DNA of 64,000 nucleotides, taken from Lactiplantibacillus plajomi. GTDB lineage: Bacteria; Bacillota; Bacilli; Lactobacillales; Lactobacillaceae. The stretch covers positions 62,001 to 126,000 of the forward strand of contig NZ_BJDZ01000006.1 of assembly GCF_005405405.1 (NCBI RefSeq), read 5' to 3'. This document shows, in pieces, positions 28,348 through 35,984 of the stretch. The notes beneath the pieces were generated by a model. It did no database searches. It saw only the letters and a program-made list of their open reading frames with translations, and was not told where the DNA came from. Within the stretch, counting starts at the first letter, position 1; each line of letters opens with the position of its first letter. Made by a program: the position numbers and the translations under genes.

Positions 28348-29841
28348 ATGAAAGCGCTATCAACAACGGTTGTGATCGTCGGGTCCGGGTCAGCCGGAAT
28401 TTCCGCTGGTTTTGAACTTTATCAACAGGGGACCCCGTTTATTTTACTCGAACGTGGGGAACAGGTCGGCGGTGCCGGTAAGTTCGGTGCCCACGGCGTG
28501 TTTGCCATTAATTCCAAGCAGCAAAGGGCCAAGCACGTGGCGTACGGATACGCGGACGCCTTTAAAGGCTTAACGGACTATAACCATTTCTTCGTTAACG
28601 GAGAGTTGTTAGCCCGGTTCTTAAAGGAATCTGGTGAAAATATTGACCGGTTAGCGGAGATGGGGCTTCCCGTTACGGTTGAACAAAGTGAACAGAAAGC
28701 GCACTTGAATGATCCGCTGGTTTACCATAAGTTCAACGATTTTAAGAAAAAAATGACCAACTGGGATAAGTTACCGGATAAGTTTCGCGCTGCCGGTAAC
28801 CAGGTCCTGACCGGGATGGCCGCCGTCGACGTTGAATACGACGACGGGCTCAAGGCCGTGATTGACGAAGATGCGGATGGCAACCGGACCCGCATCGCCG
28901 CTAAGAAGGTAATCTTTGCGGACGGTGGTTACTGTGGTAGTCCGGAAATGATGGCGGCGAAGTACGCGGATAACGCGGCGTTGTTGAACTTAGGTGAACG
29001 TAAGGCCGACGGTACCGGAATCCGGTTAGCCGCTAAGCTGGGTGCCAACACTGACCATAACCCGGTGCTCTTTGCCCACGGTTGTGCGCCGAGTCTCTCA
29101 ATTAACCCGATGCGGCGTGATAGCAGCGTTGAAACGCTCACCAACTTACCGTTACTGTGGGTCGATCAAACGGCCAACCGTTTCGTTGACGAAAACGTCG
29201 TGTACGATTTTGCGATGTGGGCGAACGCGGCGCACAACGTTGGTGGTCAGTACTACGTTTTAGTCGACCAGAAGACGCTGGACCAGTTCAGGACCCAAGA
29301 GGTCGCGATGGAAGACACCTTCGAACGCCAGTTTTGCGACGTCGGTGAGACCCCGAAGACGACCGTTGGCCCGTTGCCGAATATTCAAAAAGACTTTGAT
29401 GCGGCGATGACGAGCGGCGAAGTCGTTAAGGGGACGTCGGTGGCTGACTTAGCCGCTAAGCTCGGGTTGCCATTGGCCGCGTTACGGCGGAGCCTGAAGG
29501 TTTATAACCAAGCGGTCGAATCCAAGGACGACGCGGTCTTCTTGAAGGCGGCGGACGCTTTGCAATTCACCGTAGACGACGGACCGATTTACGCCATCGT
29601 TGAACACTGTGCCATTCTGGGGACCCTAGACGGGGTCAACGTTGACCGAAATTGTCAGGCGGTCGGTAAAACCGGGTTGCCAATCAAGGACATTTACCTA
29701 GTGGGTAATAACGTCAACGGCTTGTACTCGGACGGTTATCCGAGTTACGAAGGAATCGCGAACGGGTTCGCGTTCGTATCCGGTTGGATTGCGGCCAAGG
29801 AAGCCGTTAAGAGTTTGAAACAAGAAAGCGTGGAGGCATAA
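28348..29841 (+). CDS. FAD-dependent dehydrogenase (fumarate reductase/FAD_binding_2 family)
   Basis: Flavoprotein of 497 residues from ATG 28348, which follows GGAAAGGTGG; there is no signal peptide, so it is cytoplasmic. The dinucleotide-binding fold is VVIVGSGSAGISAGFELYQQG with Glu at the end of the second strand (LLERGEQVGGAGKFG). VDQTANRFVDENVVYD matches the substrate-domain strand of fumarate reductase-like enzymes, and IKDIYLVGNNVNGLYSDGYPSYEGIANGFAF is the C-terminal FAD motif. There is no FMN-binding or NADH:flavin domain. Members reduce or oxidise activated C=C bonds (fumarate, urocanate, cinnamates, ketosteroids). The substrate is unknown. Its stop overlaps the next start. Confidence 0.85.
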   Translation: MKALSTTVVIVGSGSAGISAGFELYQQGTPFILLERGEQVGGAGKFGAHGVFAINSKQQRAKHVAYGYADAFKGLTDYNHFFVNGELLARFLKESGENIDRLAEMGLPVTVEQSEQKAHLNDPLVYHKFNDFKKKMTNWDKLPDKFRAAGNQVLTGMAAVDVEYDDGLKAVIDEDADGNRTRIAAKKVIFADGGYCGSPEMMAAKYADNAALLNLGERKADGTGIRLAAKLGANTDHNPVLFAHGCAPSLSINPMRRDSSVETLTNLPLLWVDQTANRFVDENVVYDFAMWANAAHNVGGQYYVLVDQKTLDQFRTQEVAMEDTFERQFCDVGETPKTTVGPLPNIQKDFDAAMTSGEVVKGTSVADLAAKLGLPLAALRRSLKVYNQAVESKDDAVFLKAADALQFTVDDGPIYAIVEHCAILGTLDGVNVDRNCQAVGKTGLPIKDIYLVGNNVNGLYSDGYPSYEGIANGFAFVSGWIAAKEAVKSLKQESVEA

Positions 29842-29843
29842 TG

Positions 29844-30578
29844 ATGTTAAAGGATAAAGTTGCAGTTGTTACGGGTGCCGCACAGGGAATCGGTTTTGCC
29901 ATCAGTGAAGCTTTTGCTAAGCAGGGGGCCGACGTCGCGTTGACCGATTATAATCCGAAAGTCAGTGACGCCGCGGCTGGTTTGGCAGCCAAGTACCCGG
30001 GTAAAATCAAGGGCTTGGTATTGAACGTCATGGATAACGACAGCATTCAAAGCGGCTTAGACCAAATTATGACCGACTTTGGCCGCATCGATTACGTGGT
30101 CAATAATGCCGGTGGCGGCGTTTTAAAGCCGTTTGCCGAACTGTCGGACAAGGACTTCGACGACACTATTAACTTGGATCTGCGCGGCACCTTTAAGTGC
30201 ATGCGTGCTGAAATTAAGGTGTTCTTAAAGCAGGGCTTTGGCTCGATCGTTAATACCGGCGCCCTCGGCAGTATTTATAATCCTGGTGGCATGGGTGCTT
30301 ATAACGCCGCTAAGAACGGAATTATGGGGATGACTCAGGCGGCCGCCGTTGATTACGCCGATAAGAACATTCGCGTTAACTGTGTCGCTCCGGGCCTGAC
30401 CAAGACACCGCTCAACGAAGGTGGGTTCCTCGATAAGATTTTACCGACCGTCCCAATGAAGCGGTACGAAACGGCAGACGAAGTGGCGAAAGTCTTCGTC
30501 TTCGTGGCTAGCGAGGCCACGTTCATGACTGGACAAACGATCCTTAGTGATGGCGGGGTTTCCGTCGGTTTGAAATAA
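29844..30578 (+). CDS. Short-chain dehydrogenase/reductase
   Basis: NAD(P)-dependent SDR of 244 residues. VVTGAAQGIGFAISEAFAKQG is the cofactor motif, NNAGGG the structural motif, and YNAAKNG holds the catalytic Tyr153 and Lys157; Asn110 is also in place. In a gapless alignment with classical SDRs the catalytic Ser position, 13 residues before Tyr, is Ala140 (VNTGALGSIYNPGG). ATG 29841 overlaps the flavoprotein stop, but ATG 29844 is better spaced to GGAGG. It sits between two flavoproteins in one operon, so it may act on the same substrate, such as a keto or hydroxy group next to a C=C bond. Confidence 0.88.
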   Translation: MLKDKVAVVTGAAQGIGFAISEAFAKQGADVALTDYNPKVSDAAAGLAAKYPGKIKGLVLNVMDNDSIQSGLDQIMTDFGRIDYVVNNAGGGVLKPFAELSDKDFDDTINLDLRGTFKCMRAEIKVFLKQGFGSIVNTGALGSIYNPGGMGAYNAAKNGIMGMTQAAAVDYADKNIRVNCVAPGLTKTPLNEGGFLDKILPTVPMKRYETADEVAKVFVFVASEATFMTGQTILSDGGVSVGLK

Positions 30579-30591
30579 GCGGGGTGAGCGC

Positions 30592-32046
30592 ATGTTTCCA
30601 GCAAATAAACAGTATGATTTGATCATTGTCGGGGCCGGCTTATCCGGGTTCGCCGCGGCGGTCAGTGCTCGTGAAAATGGGCTAACGACCCTGGTCATCG
30701 AAAAGGGCCGGTCGCTTGGTGGTGACGGGAACTACGTTGAAGGAGCGATGGGCGTTGACAGTCAGTTGCAACGAGCGGCTGACATTCGCGTCGATAAAAC
30801 GCAGTTATTGCAAGACGAATTGAACTATTCACACTACGAAGCCAGTGCACCACATTTAAAACAGTTCATTGACCATTCCGGTGAGACCATTGATTGGCTA
30901 CAAGGATTGGGCATCAAATTCAGTAAAGTCGGCGCTCAAGGAAAGAGTTGGCCAACGATCCACACCTTTGAAGGCGGTGGGCACGCGGCCGTACAAGCCT
31001 TGATCGATCAAGCGACAACGCACGGTACTGAAATCGTCACCAGTCTGAGCGCCCAACGGGTTCTGATGACCGATGGCCACGTCAGCGGCTTAGTCGTTAA
31101 GAGTGAAGCGACCGGTCAGCAACGCGACCTGAGTACTTCGGCCGTCCTATTAGCAACCGGGGGCTACGTTGATAACCCAGACCTAATCAAGCAACGGACC
31201 CCGTTTTCGAACCGACTATTGTCAGTGAGTGACGGTAAGTCGACCGGTGATGGGATGCAATTGGCCTGGCAAGCCGGGGCCGCCCACTATCAAATGGGTG
31301 CGATTCAGTACGGCGGTGGCGCGATTTACGACCGCATTAACCCGCCGTTCGTTCACATGGCGTCACAAGTGGCCGCCGCGGCAACCCAGGAAGCCATTCT
31401 CTGGGTCAACGAGCGCGGGGAACGCTTCATTAACGAGGACGTGAACGACAACATGTGCCATGCCGGTGGTGCGATTCTGACGCAGTCCCGGGTCTATTCA
31501 ATCTTGGACCAAGCCGCCGTTGACCACCTAACGGACGTTGGTCTTTATAAAGAAGTCGGTAACTCGCCAGTTTCGCCGGATAAGTTCGACCAGTTAAAGG
31601 ACGAACTGACGGATAAGTTAGCCGCGGGTGCGAAGTACCTGACCAAAGCCGACAGTCTGGATGCCTTAGCAAGACAATTGCACTTAGCAGACTTGCCCGC
31701 AACGGTGGCCCACTATAATCAGTTGGTGGCGGCCGGAGTTGACAGTGACTTTGGCAAGGCTGCGGCCTACCTAACACCGGTCACGACCGGACCGTTTTAC
31801 GCGGTCGAACTGGGAGTCGGGATGGCCTGCGCCCTTGGTGGCTTACGGGTCGATCACCAAAACGCCGTGCTAAATGATCACGGTTACCCGGTTAGCGGCT
31901 TGTTCGCCGCCGGTAACGACGCGGCTGGTATGCTGGTCGGCGACACTTACGCGGTCACGCTGCCTGGGAGTACCGCGGGCTACGCGGTTTATTCGGGCCG
32001 TAACGCGGTGGCCAGTTTATTGACCAAGCAAGCAGTTACTAATTAA
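30592..32046 (+). CDS. Second FAD-dependent dehydrogenase (fumarate reductase/FAD_binding_2 family)
   Basis: Flavoprotein of 484 residues in the same family as the gene at 28348, but clearly different in sequence. N-terminal fold: DLIIVGAGLSGFAAAVSARENG and VIEKGRSLGGDGNYVEGAMG. WVNERGERFINEDVNDN is the substrate-domain strand, and GYPVSGLFAAGNDAAGMLVGDTYAVTLPGSTAGYAVYSG is the C-terminal FAD region. It is cytoplasmic and has no extra domain. It starts 13 bases after the SDR stop with GGGGTGAG as ribosome site and ends the operon before a terminator. Confidence 0.85.
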   Translation: MFPANKQYDLIIVGAGLSGFAAAVSARENGLTTLVIEKGRSLGGDGNYVEGAMGVDSQLQRAADIRVDKTQLLQDELNYSHYEASAPHLKQFIDHSGETIDWLQGLGIKFSKVGAQGKSWPTIHTFEGGGHAAVQALIDQATTHGTEIVTSLSAQRVLMTDGHVSGLVVKSEATGQQRDLSTSAVLLATGGYVDNPDLIKQRTPFSNRLLSVSDGKSTGDGMQLAWQAGAAHYQMGAIQYGGGAIYDRINPPFVHMASQVAAAATQEAILWVNERGERFINEDVNDNMCHAGGAILTQSRVYSILDQAAVDHLTDVGLYKEVGNSPVSPDKFDQLKDELTDKLAAGAKYLTKADSLDALARQLHLADLPATVAHYNQLVAAGVDSDFGKAAAYLTPVTTGPFYAVELGVGMACALGGLRVDHQNAVLNDHGYPVSGLFAAGNDAAGMLVGDTYAVTLPGSTAGYAVYSGRNAVASLLTKQAVTN

Positions 32047-32060
32047 GTTGAATTTGAGAA

Positions 32061-32093
32061 AAAACGGGAGCTGGCAACGGCACCCGTTTTTTT
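32061..32093 (+). terminator. Terminator of flavoprotein operon
   Basis: AAAACGGG (32061-32068) pairs with CCCGTTTT (32083-32090), with more T after it. Confidence 0.82.
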
Positions 32094-32161
32094 GTGCGCT
32101 AAACGCAGCAAGGGGTTAACCGTTATAGCGGATAAATTAATCAACTTTCCGAGTTTTGGAC

Positions 32162-32190
32162 TTTCCACGGCCGGCGAATTAAGGTATATT
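32162..32190 (+). promoter_or_regulatory. Promoter of sortase gene
   Basis: TTTCCA (32162-32167), 17-base spacer, TATATT (32185-32190). Confidence 0.45.
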
Positions 32191-32191
32191 T

Positions 32192-32226
32192 ACGGTAGAC
32201 GTTCGTGAGTGCGGACGGTAAACGTT
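32192..32226 (+). promoter_or_regulatory. Direct repeats in sortase leader
   Basis: ACGGTAGACGTT (32192-32203) and ACGGTAAACGTT (32215-32226) are spaced exactly 23 bases apart, between the -10 and the ribosome site. A related pair with the same 23-base spacing lies before lemA. Confidence 0.45.
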
Positions 32227-32241
32227 ATGGGAGGCGGGTTC

Positions 32242-32946
32242 ATGCCGGCAAAGAAGCGTTCCGGGCTAAAATGGTTGGGCCGGATATTATTTGTACTGCT
32301 AATTGCACTATCGTTAGCATTGATTTTTAATGAACAGATCAAGAGTTGGCTGGTGAGTTCCTATTCGCCAACAGTGACCGAAAAGACGGTCAAACAAAAT
32401 GCCAAGAAGAAGGGTGACTTTAACTTCTCTAAAGTTAAATCACTGGACTTTCAAACGGTCGCAAAGGCCCGGATGAATAAGAATTCGATTCACGTGATCG
32501 GGTCGATTGCAATTCCAAGTATCGACCTGTACTTACCAATCGGTAACGGCGTTAGCAACGAAACGTTAGCGCTGGCCGCCGGGACGATGAAGCAGGATCA
32601 AAAGATGGGGAGCGGCAACTACACCTTAGCGGGCCACCACATGATCAAGCACGGGGCGTTGTTCAGCCCACTGTACTATAAGAGTAAGGTCGGCCAGATG
32701 ATGTACCTGTCGGACGCCAAGTCAATTTATGCATATAAAACGACTGAACGTAAATTTATTGAGGCGACCGCCGTGCAAGTCATTAACGACGTTCCGGGTA
32801 AAAAGTTGTTAACGCTGATTACCTGCGATAAGACCGGTGCCGGTCGCTTAATGATTCGCGGGACTTACGTGGAAAAATGGTCGTTTAAACAGGCGCCCAA
32901 GAAGGTTCAAAAGGCCTTTTCGAGTCATTTTAATAACAAATATTAA
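32242..32946 (+). CDS. srtA: Class A sortase
   Basis: Membrane-anchored transpeptidase of 234 residues that links LPxTG-type surface proteins to the wall. A basic N-terminus and one membrane segment (about residues 10-28) are followed by the catalytic barrel, with His in YTLAGHHM, the nucleophile Cys in LLTLITCDKTGAGR and Arg in GRLMIRGTYVEKW. ATG 32242 follows GGGAGG; an upstream GTG frame (32209) would add eleven residues. No sortase substrate is encoded nearby, as is usual for housekeeping SrtA. Confidence 0.93.
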   Translation: MPAKKRSGLKWLGRILFVLLIALSLALIFNEQIKSWLVSSYSPTVTEKTVKQNAKKKGDFNFSKVKSLDFQTVAKARMNKNSIHVIGSIAIPSIDLYLPIGNGVSNETLALAAGTMKQDQKMGSGNYTLAGHHMIKHGALFSPLYYKSKVGQMMYLSDAKSIYAYKTTERKFIEATAVQVINDVPGKKLLTLITCDKTGAGRLMIRGTYVEKWSFKQAPKKVQKAFSSHFNNKY

Positions 32947-32959
32947 CAATGTTACATTT

Positions 32960-32999
32960 ACCGCTAACGGTGTATTATGACTACCGTTCACGGTACAAT
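32960..32999 (+). promoter_or_regulatory. Tandem dyads and -10 before lemA-htpX
   Basis: ACCGCTAACGGT (32960-32971) and ACCGTTCACGGT (32983-32994) are two copies of ACCG-N4-CGGT, 23 bases apart. The second runs into a -10, TACAAT (32994-32999). This looks like a pair of operator sites for one regulator. Confidence 0.5.
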
Positions 33000-33051
33000 G
33001 GATGTAATTGGTGTTTATACCCAAGGTTAACAATATGAGGGGGTCTACTTG

Positions 33052-33612
33052 ATGATTGGCTTAATTATTGTCGCGGTCATCTTAGTTATCGTTGCGATCT
33101 ACGTCGTTATTTATAACGGGTTGGTAAAAGCCCGGATGTATACTCAGGAAGCTTGGAGTCAGATTGACGTTCAGCTGAAACGACGGACGGATTTAATTCC
33201 GAACTTAGTCAATACGGTCAAGGGATACGCGAAACATGAAAAGAGTACTTTGGCACAGGTAGTCGCGCTACGGAACCAGTTAGTTGACGTTCCGAGTGGT
33301 GACCACCAACAAGCAATGGCCGTTTCCGACCAGCTGACCAATTCGTTGAAATCGATTTTTGCACTGGCGGAAAGCTACCCGGATTTAAAGGCAAACCAGG
33401 AATTCGGTAAATTAATGGAAGAACTAACTAATACGGAAAATAAGATTGCCTATTCACGGCAGTTATTCAATTCCAGTGCGGCTAGTTACAACATGAAGTT
33501 ACAGCAATTTCCGTCCAACTTAATTGCCAATATCCATCATTTCCAAGCCGTTGAATTTTTAACGGTACCGGAAGCGGAAAAAGCCGCACCGAACGTTTCT
33601 TTTGAAGATTAG
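33052..33612 (+). CDS. lemA: LemA-family membrane protein
   Basis: Protein of 186 residues with one N-terminal membrane segment and a helical domain, matching Lem[40 protein letters not shown], then a C-terminal [15 protein letters not shown]. Function unknown; lemA is very often beside htpX and is linked to envelope stress. TTG 33049 and ATG 33052 are both possible; GAGGGGG is seven bases before the ATG. htpX starts 11 bases after the stop. Confidence 0.93.
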   Translation: MIGLIIVAVILVIVAIYVVIYNGLVKARMYTQEAWSQIDVQLKRRTDLIPNLVNTVKGYAKHEKSTLAQVVALRNQLVDVPSGDHQQAMAVSDQLTNSLKSIFALAESYPDLKANQEFGKLMEELTNTENKIAYSRQLFNSSAASYNMKLQQFPSNLIANIHHFQAVEFLTVPEAEKAAPNVSFED

Positions 33613-33623
33613 AGGTTACGCCC

Positions 33624-34523
33624 ATGTTATTTGAGCAAATTGCCCGCAACAAGCGGCACACGCTAGTCGTGATGGCCGCTTTTGTCGTATTAATTGCCAT
33701 AATTGGGATGGCACTCGGGTACGTTTTTTTTAACAGCGTGCTGGCCGGACTGTTCGTTGCAATTCTGACCGCCGCGTTTTACATGATCATCATGCTTGGC
33801 CAGGCGACCGACTTAGTGATGAACATGAACCACGCCCGCGAACTGCACTCAGCGGAAGACGACCCGGAACTTTGGCACACCGTTGAAGACATGGCGTTAG
33901 TGGCCAAAGTGCCGATGCCGCGGGTCTTTATCATTGATGATGACAGTCCCAACGCCTTTGCGACTGGGAATAACCCCAAGCACGCGGCCGTTGCGGTCAC
34001 GACGGGGATTCAGGCCCGCTTAAACCGTGAAGAAATGGAGGGCGTGATCGGTCACGAAATGAGTCACGTTCGTAACTACGACATCCGCCTCCAAACGGTC
34101 GCGCTAGCGCTGACCGCCGCCATTAGTCTTTTGGTCAACTGGGGCATGAACGCCTTTTGGTGGGGCGGTGGCCGTGGTCGCGACGATGATGACCGCGATG
34201 GCAACGGGGTTCAAGCGTTGTTAATGGTGTTAGCCGTCGTTGTGATCGTGCTCGCACCGTTAGCTGGCAGTCTCGTGCAGCTCGCACTGTCGCGGAACCG
34301 CGAGTACTTAGCGGATGCTAGTGCCGTTGAACTGACCCGTAATCCGCTGGGGTTGATCAACGCACTCGAAAAAATCGATGATAGTCAGCCGATGAAGGCC
34401 GCCGACCCGAGTAGCGCGGCGCTGTACATCTCGGATCCCTTTAAGGCTAAGAAATCGTGGACCCATTTATTTGATACCCACCCGCCGATGGCCGATCGAA
34501 TCGCGCGGTTAAAAAAGATGTAA
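33624..34523 (+). CDS. htpX: Membrane zinc metalloprotease HtpX
   Basis: M48-family membrane protease of 299 residues that removes damaged membrane proteins. Two N-terminal membrane segments, the zinc motif HEMSH in [14 protein letters not shown], two more hydrophobic segments, then [16 protein letters not shown] with the third zinc ligand Glu. The loop between contains [15 protein letters not shown]. It forms an operon with lemA behind a promoter with paired dyads. Confidence 0.95.
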   Translation: MLFEQIARNKRHTLVVMAAFVVLIAIIGMALGYVFFNSVLAGLFVAILTAAFYMIIMLGQATDLVMNMNHARELHSAEDDPELWHTVEDMALVAKVPMPRVFIIDDDSPNAFATGNNPKHAAVAVTTGIQARLNREEMEGVIGHEMSHVRNYDIRLQTVALALTAAISLLVNWGMNAFWWGGGRGRDDDDRDGNGVQALLMVLAVVVIVLAPLAGSLVQLALSRNREYLADASAVELTRNPLGLINALEKIDDSQPMKAADPSSAALYISDPFKAKKSWTHLFDTHPPMADRIARLKKM

Positions 34524-34592
34524 TAAAAAACTGTGAATTGTTTAATAACAGCTTATAATGGAACTAAATAGACAGTTGAAAGAGTGAGACGG

Positions 34593-35372
34593 TTGCAACG
34601 CAGATATATTTACGCCAATTTAGAAAAACTTGATAATCTGGTCTTCGCTTACGGCATTGACCAGAGTGATTTTGTGCACGGCATCAAGCGGTTACCCGCC
34701 AACATTGTGTCACTCGTGGGGGTGGATGACGATGAACACGCCGTTAACGCCCATACCGGTTTGAACGTTATCAACGAAGAAAATGAGATTCGGCGTTATC
34801 TGTTACAAAGTCACCCGTTACCAATTAAGTGGCTGGATTACGATGAGGTTGGCGATTTGGATTTTCTAACGGCGACGGAAATTGCGGAACTGTTATATTT
34901 GGGACACATGAACCGGCCGATTCGCTCGCCGTTCAATTATAAGTTGCGCAACCACTACGTCTTTTTGCAACAGCGTAACGGTGGCATTAAAGTTTACTTT
35001 TACTACATCTCGGCGTTTAGCCACGTGTTAAACGCGGCGATTATCCGCCATACGTTAGCGGCTTACCGCGGCCGGCGGATGTTCATGCGCTCGTTAAGCG
35101 TGCCGCGGGTACCGGAAGCGATTTTAAAGCAGTTAGTTAAGTTGATGGCGGATGGCTTGTTCATCTATTTTGATCAAGCGATGGTCCGCCAGCGACAGTT
35201 ATTGGTGCCGGTTCATACGGAATTGGTTAATGACGACATTGAGGTCTTTGATCCGGGTCGCCACGAAGAGATGCGCTGCACGCATAACGTGGGCACCCTG
35301 GCGTTCAACCTGTCCACCGGCAAGTGGGCGTTGCGGGTCCAAGATAAGGCGGCGTTTGAGGAAAAGTTGTAG
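34593..35372 (+). CDS. Uncharacterised protein
   Basis: I do not recognise this protein of about 259 residues. It is soluble in appearance, mixed alpha/beta, rich in Arg, Tyr and Asp, with no signal peptide or membrane segment. Notable stretches are IVSLVGVDDDEHAVN near residue 40, LPIKWLDYDEVGDLDF near 75, and HNVGTLAFNLSTGKWALRVQDK at the C-terminus. Codon use fits its neighbours, so it is a real gene. TTG 34593 and GTG 34584 are both possible starts. It follows htpX by about 70 bases. Repeat R copy 3 begins at its stop codon. Confidence 0.8.
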   Translation: MQRRYIYANLEKLDNLVFAYGIDQSDFVHGIKRLPANIVSLVGVDDDEHAVNAHTGLNVINEENEIRRYLLQSHPLPIKWLDYDEVGDLDFLTATEIAELLYLGHMNRPIRSPFNYKLRNHYVFLQQRNGGIKVYFYYISAFSHVLNAAIIRHTLAAYRGRRMFMRSLSVPRVPEAILKQLVKLMADGLFIYFDQAMVRQRQLLVPVHTELVNDDIEVFDPGRHEEMRCTHNVGTLAFNLSTGKWALRVQDKAAFEEKL

Positions 35373-35417
35373 AGTGTGAAGGGCGACGGGTTGATACCGA
35401 GCACTGCCTAGCTAACC

Positions 35418-35487
35418 CAATGACGCGGGCTTTGCGTTGTTGGGTTAGCGTAGCAGGCACAGGTGTCAGTCGTCCTGAACACGTTTC
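35418..35487 (+). repeat. 70-base direct repeat, first unit
   Basis: It differs from 35571-35640 at one position only (GGCACAGG against GGCGCAGG), 153 bases apart. A recent local duplication inside repeat R. Confidence 0.85.
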
Positions 35488-35570
35488 GGCAAACAGAGGT
35501 TGTGGCTTGTGCAATGACCCGCGTAGCAAGCGCAGGGGGTTGCTTCGGGGAACACGTTTCGGCTCGCTTG

Positions 35571-35640
35571 CAATGACGCGGGCTTTGCGTTGTTGGGTTA
35601 GCGTAGCAGGCGCAGGTGTCAGTCGTCCTGAACACGTTTC
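35571..35640 (+). repeat. 70-base direct repeat, second unit
   Basis: Second unit of the pair starting at 35418. Confidence 0.85.
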
Positions 35641-35664
35641 AACCATCAATCAATAAAAGTACAT

Positions 35665-35695
35665 GGGGCCGTGGCAAAAGTCACGGCTCCCTTTC
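35665..35695 (+). terminator. Terminator after repeat R3
   Basis: GGGGCCGTG (35665-35673) pairs with CACGGCTCC (35682-35690) around GCAAAAGT; only a short broken T run follows. Confidence 0.6.
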
Positions 35696-35872
35696 ATTTC
35701 CAAACAGGCATCGTCGAAACAGGCACCGAAAGTCAGCCCGCTACGCGTATCGACTTCCCGACTTTTGGCACGCGCTGTAGTTTCAAAGTTGAACTGACAA
35801 GTCAGCGCAGCGATGAGCGGTGGTGATCGGCCGCGATTTGTTCGGCCTAGTGCCCCCAAGCGGGTAAAGTGG

Positions 35873-35984
35873 TATAATTTTTATGCGCGTAGCAAAAAGT
35901 AAGTTGCTATGATTTGAGAAAATAGACCATAGTCAAAATTGGGTTACCCGAAACGGGAACCGCGAATGGAGCGTATAAATCAAT
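35873..35984 (+). promoter_or_regulatory. murF -10 and leader
   Basis: A perfect TATAAT is at 35873-35878 without a clear -35. The leader of about 100 bases can form TAGCAA/TTGCTA (near 35889-35910) and a second hairpin GGTTACCCG/CGGGAACC (near 35942-35962). The 180 bases before the -10 hold nothing recognisable. Confidence 0.5.

Larger units (their letters stand above)
35372..35641 (+). repeat. Dispersed intergenic repeat R, copy 3
   Basis: GAGTGTGA at 35372-35379 overlaps the last base of the upstream stop, followed by TACCGAGCACTGCCTAGCT and three AACACGTTTC blocks, each preceded by a GCGTAGCA-type block. Same family as 3830-4066 (minus) and 13765-14000. ORFs on both strands reflect the repeat and lack ribosome sites. 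Confidence 0.65.

Noticed and set aside
35305-35656. Frames of 75-114 codons on both strands over repeat R copy 3
   Set aside because: The protein repeats only mirror the 70-base DNA duplication; no ribosome sites and no similarity to a family.
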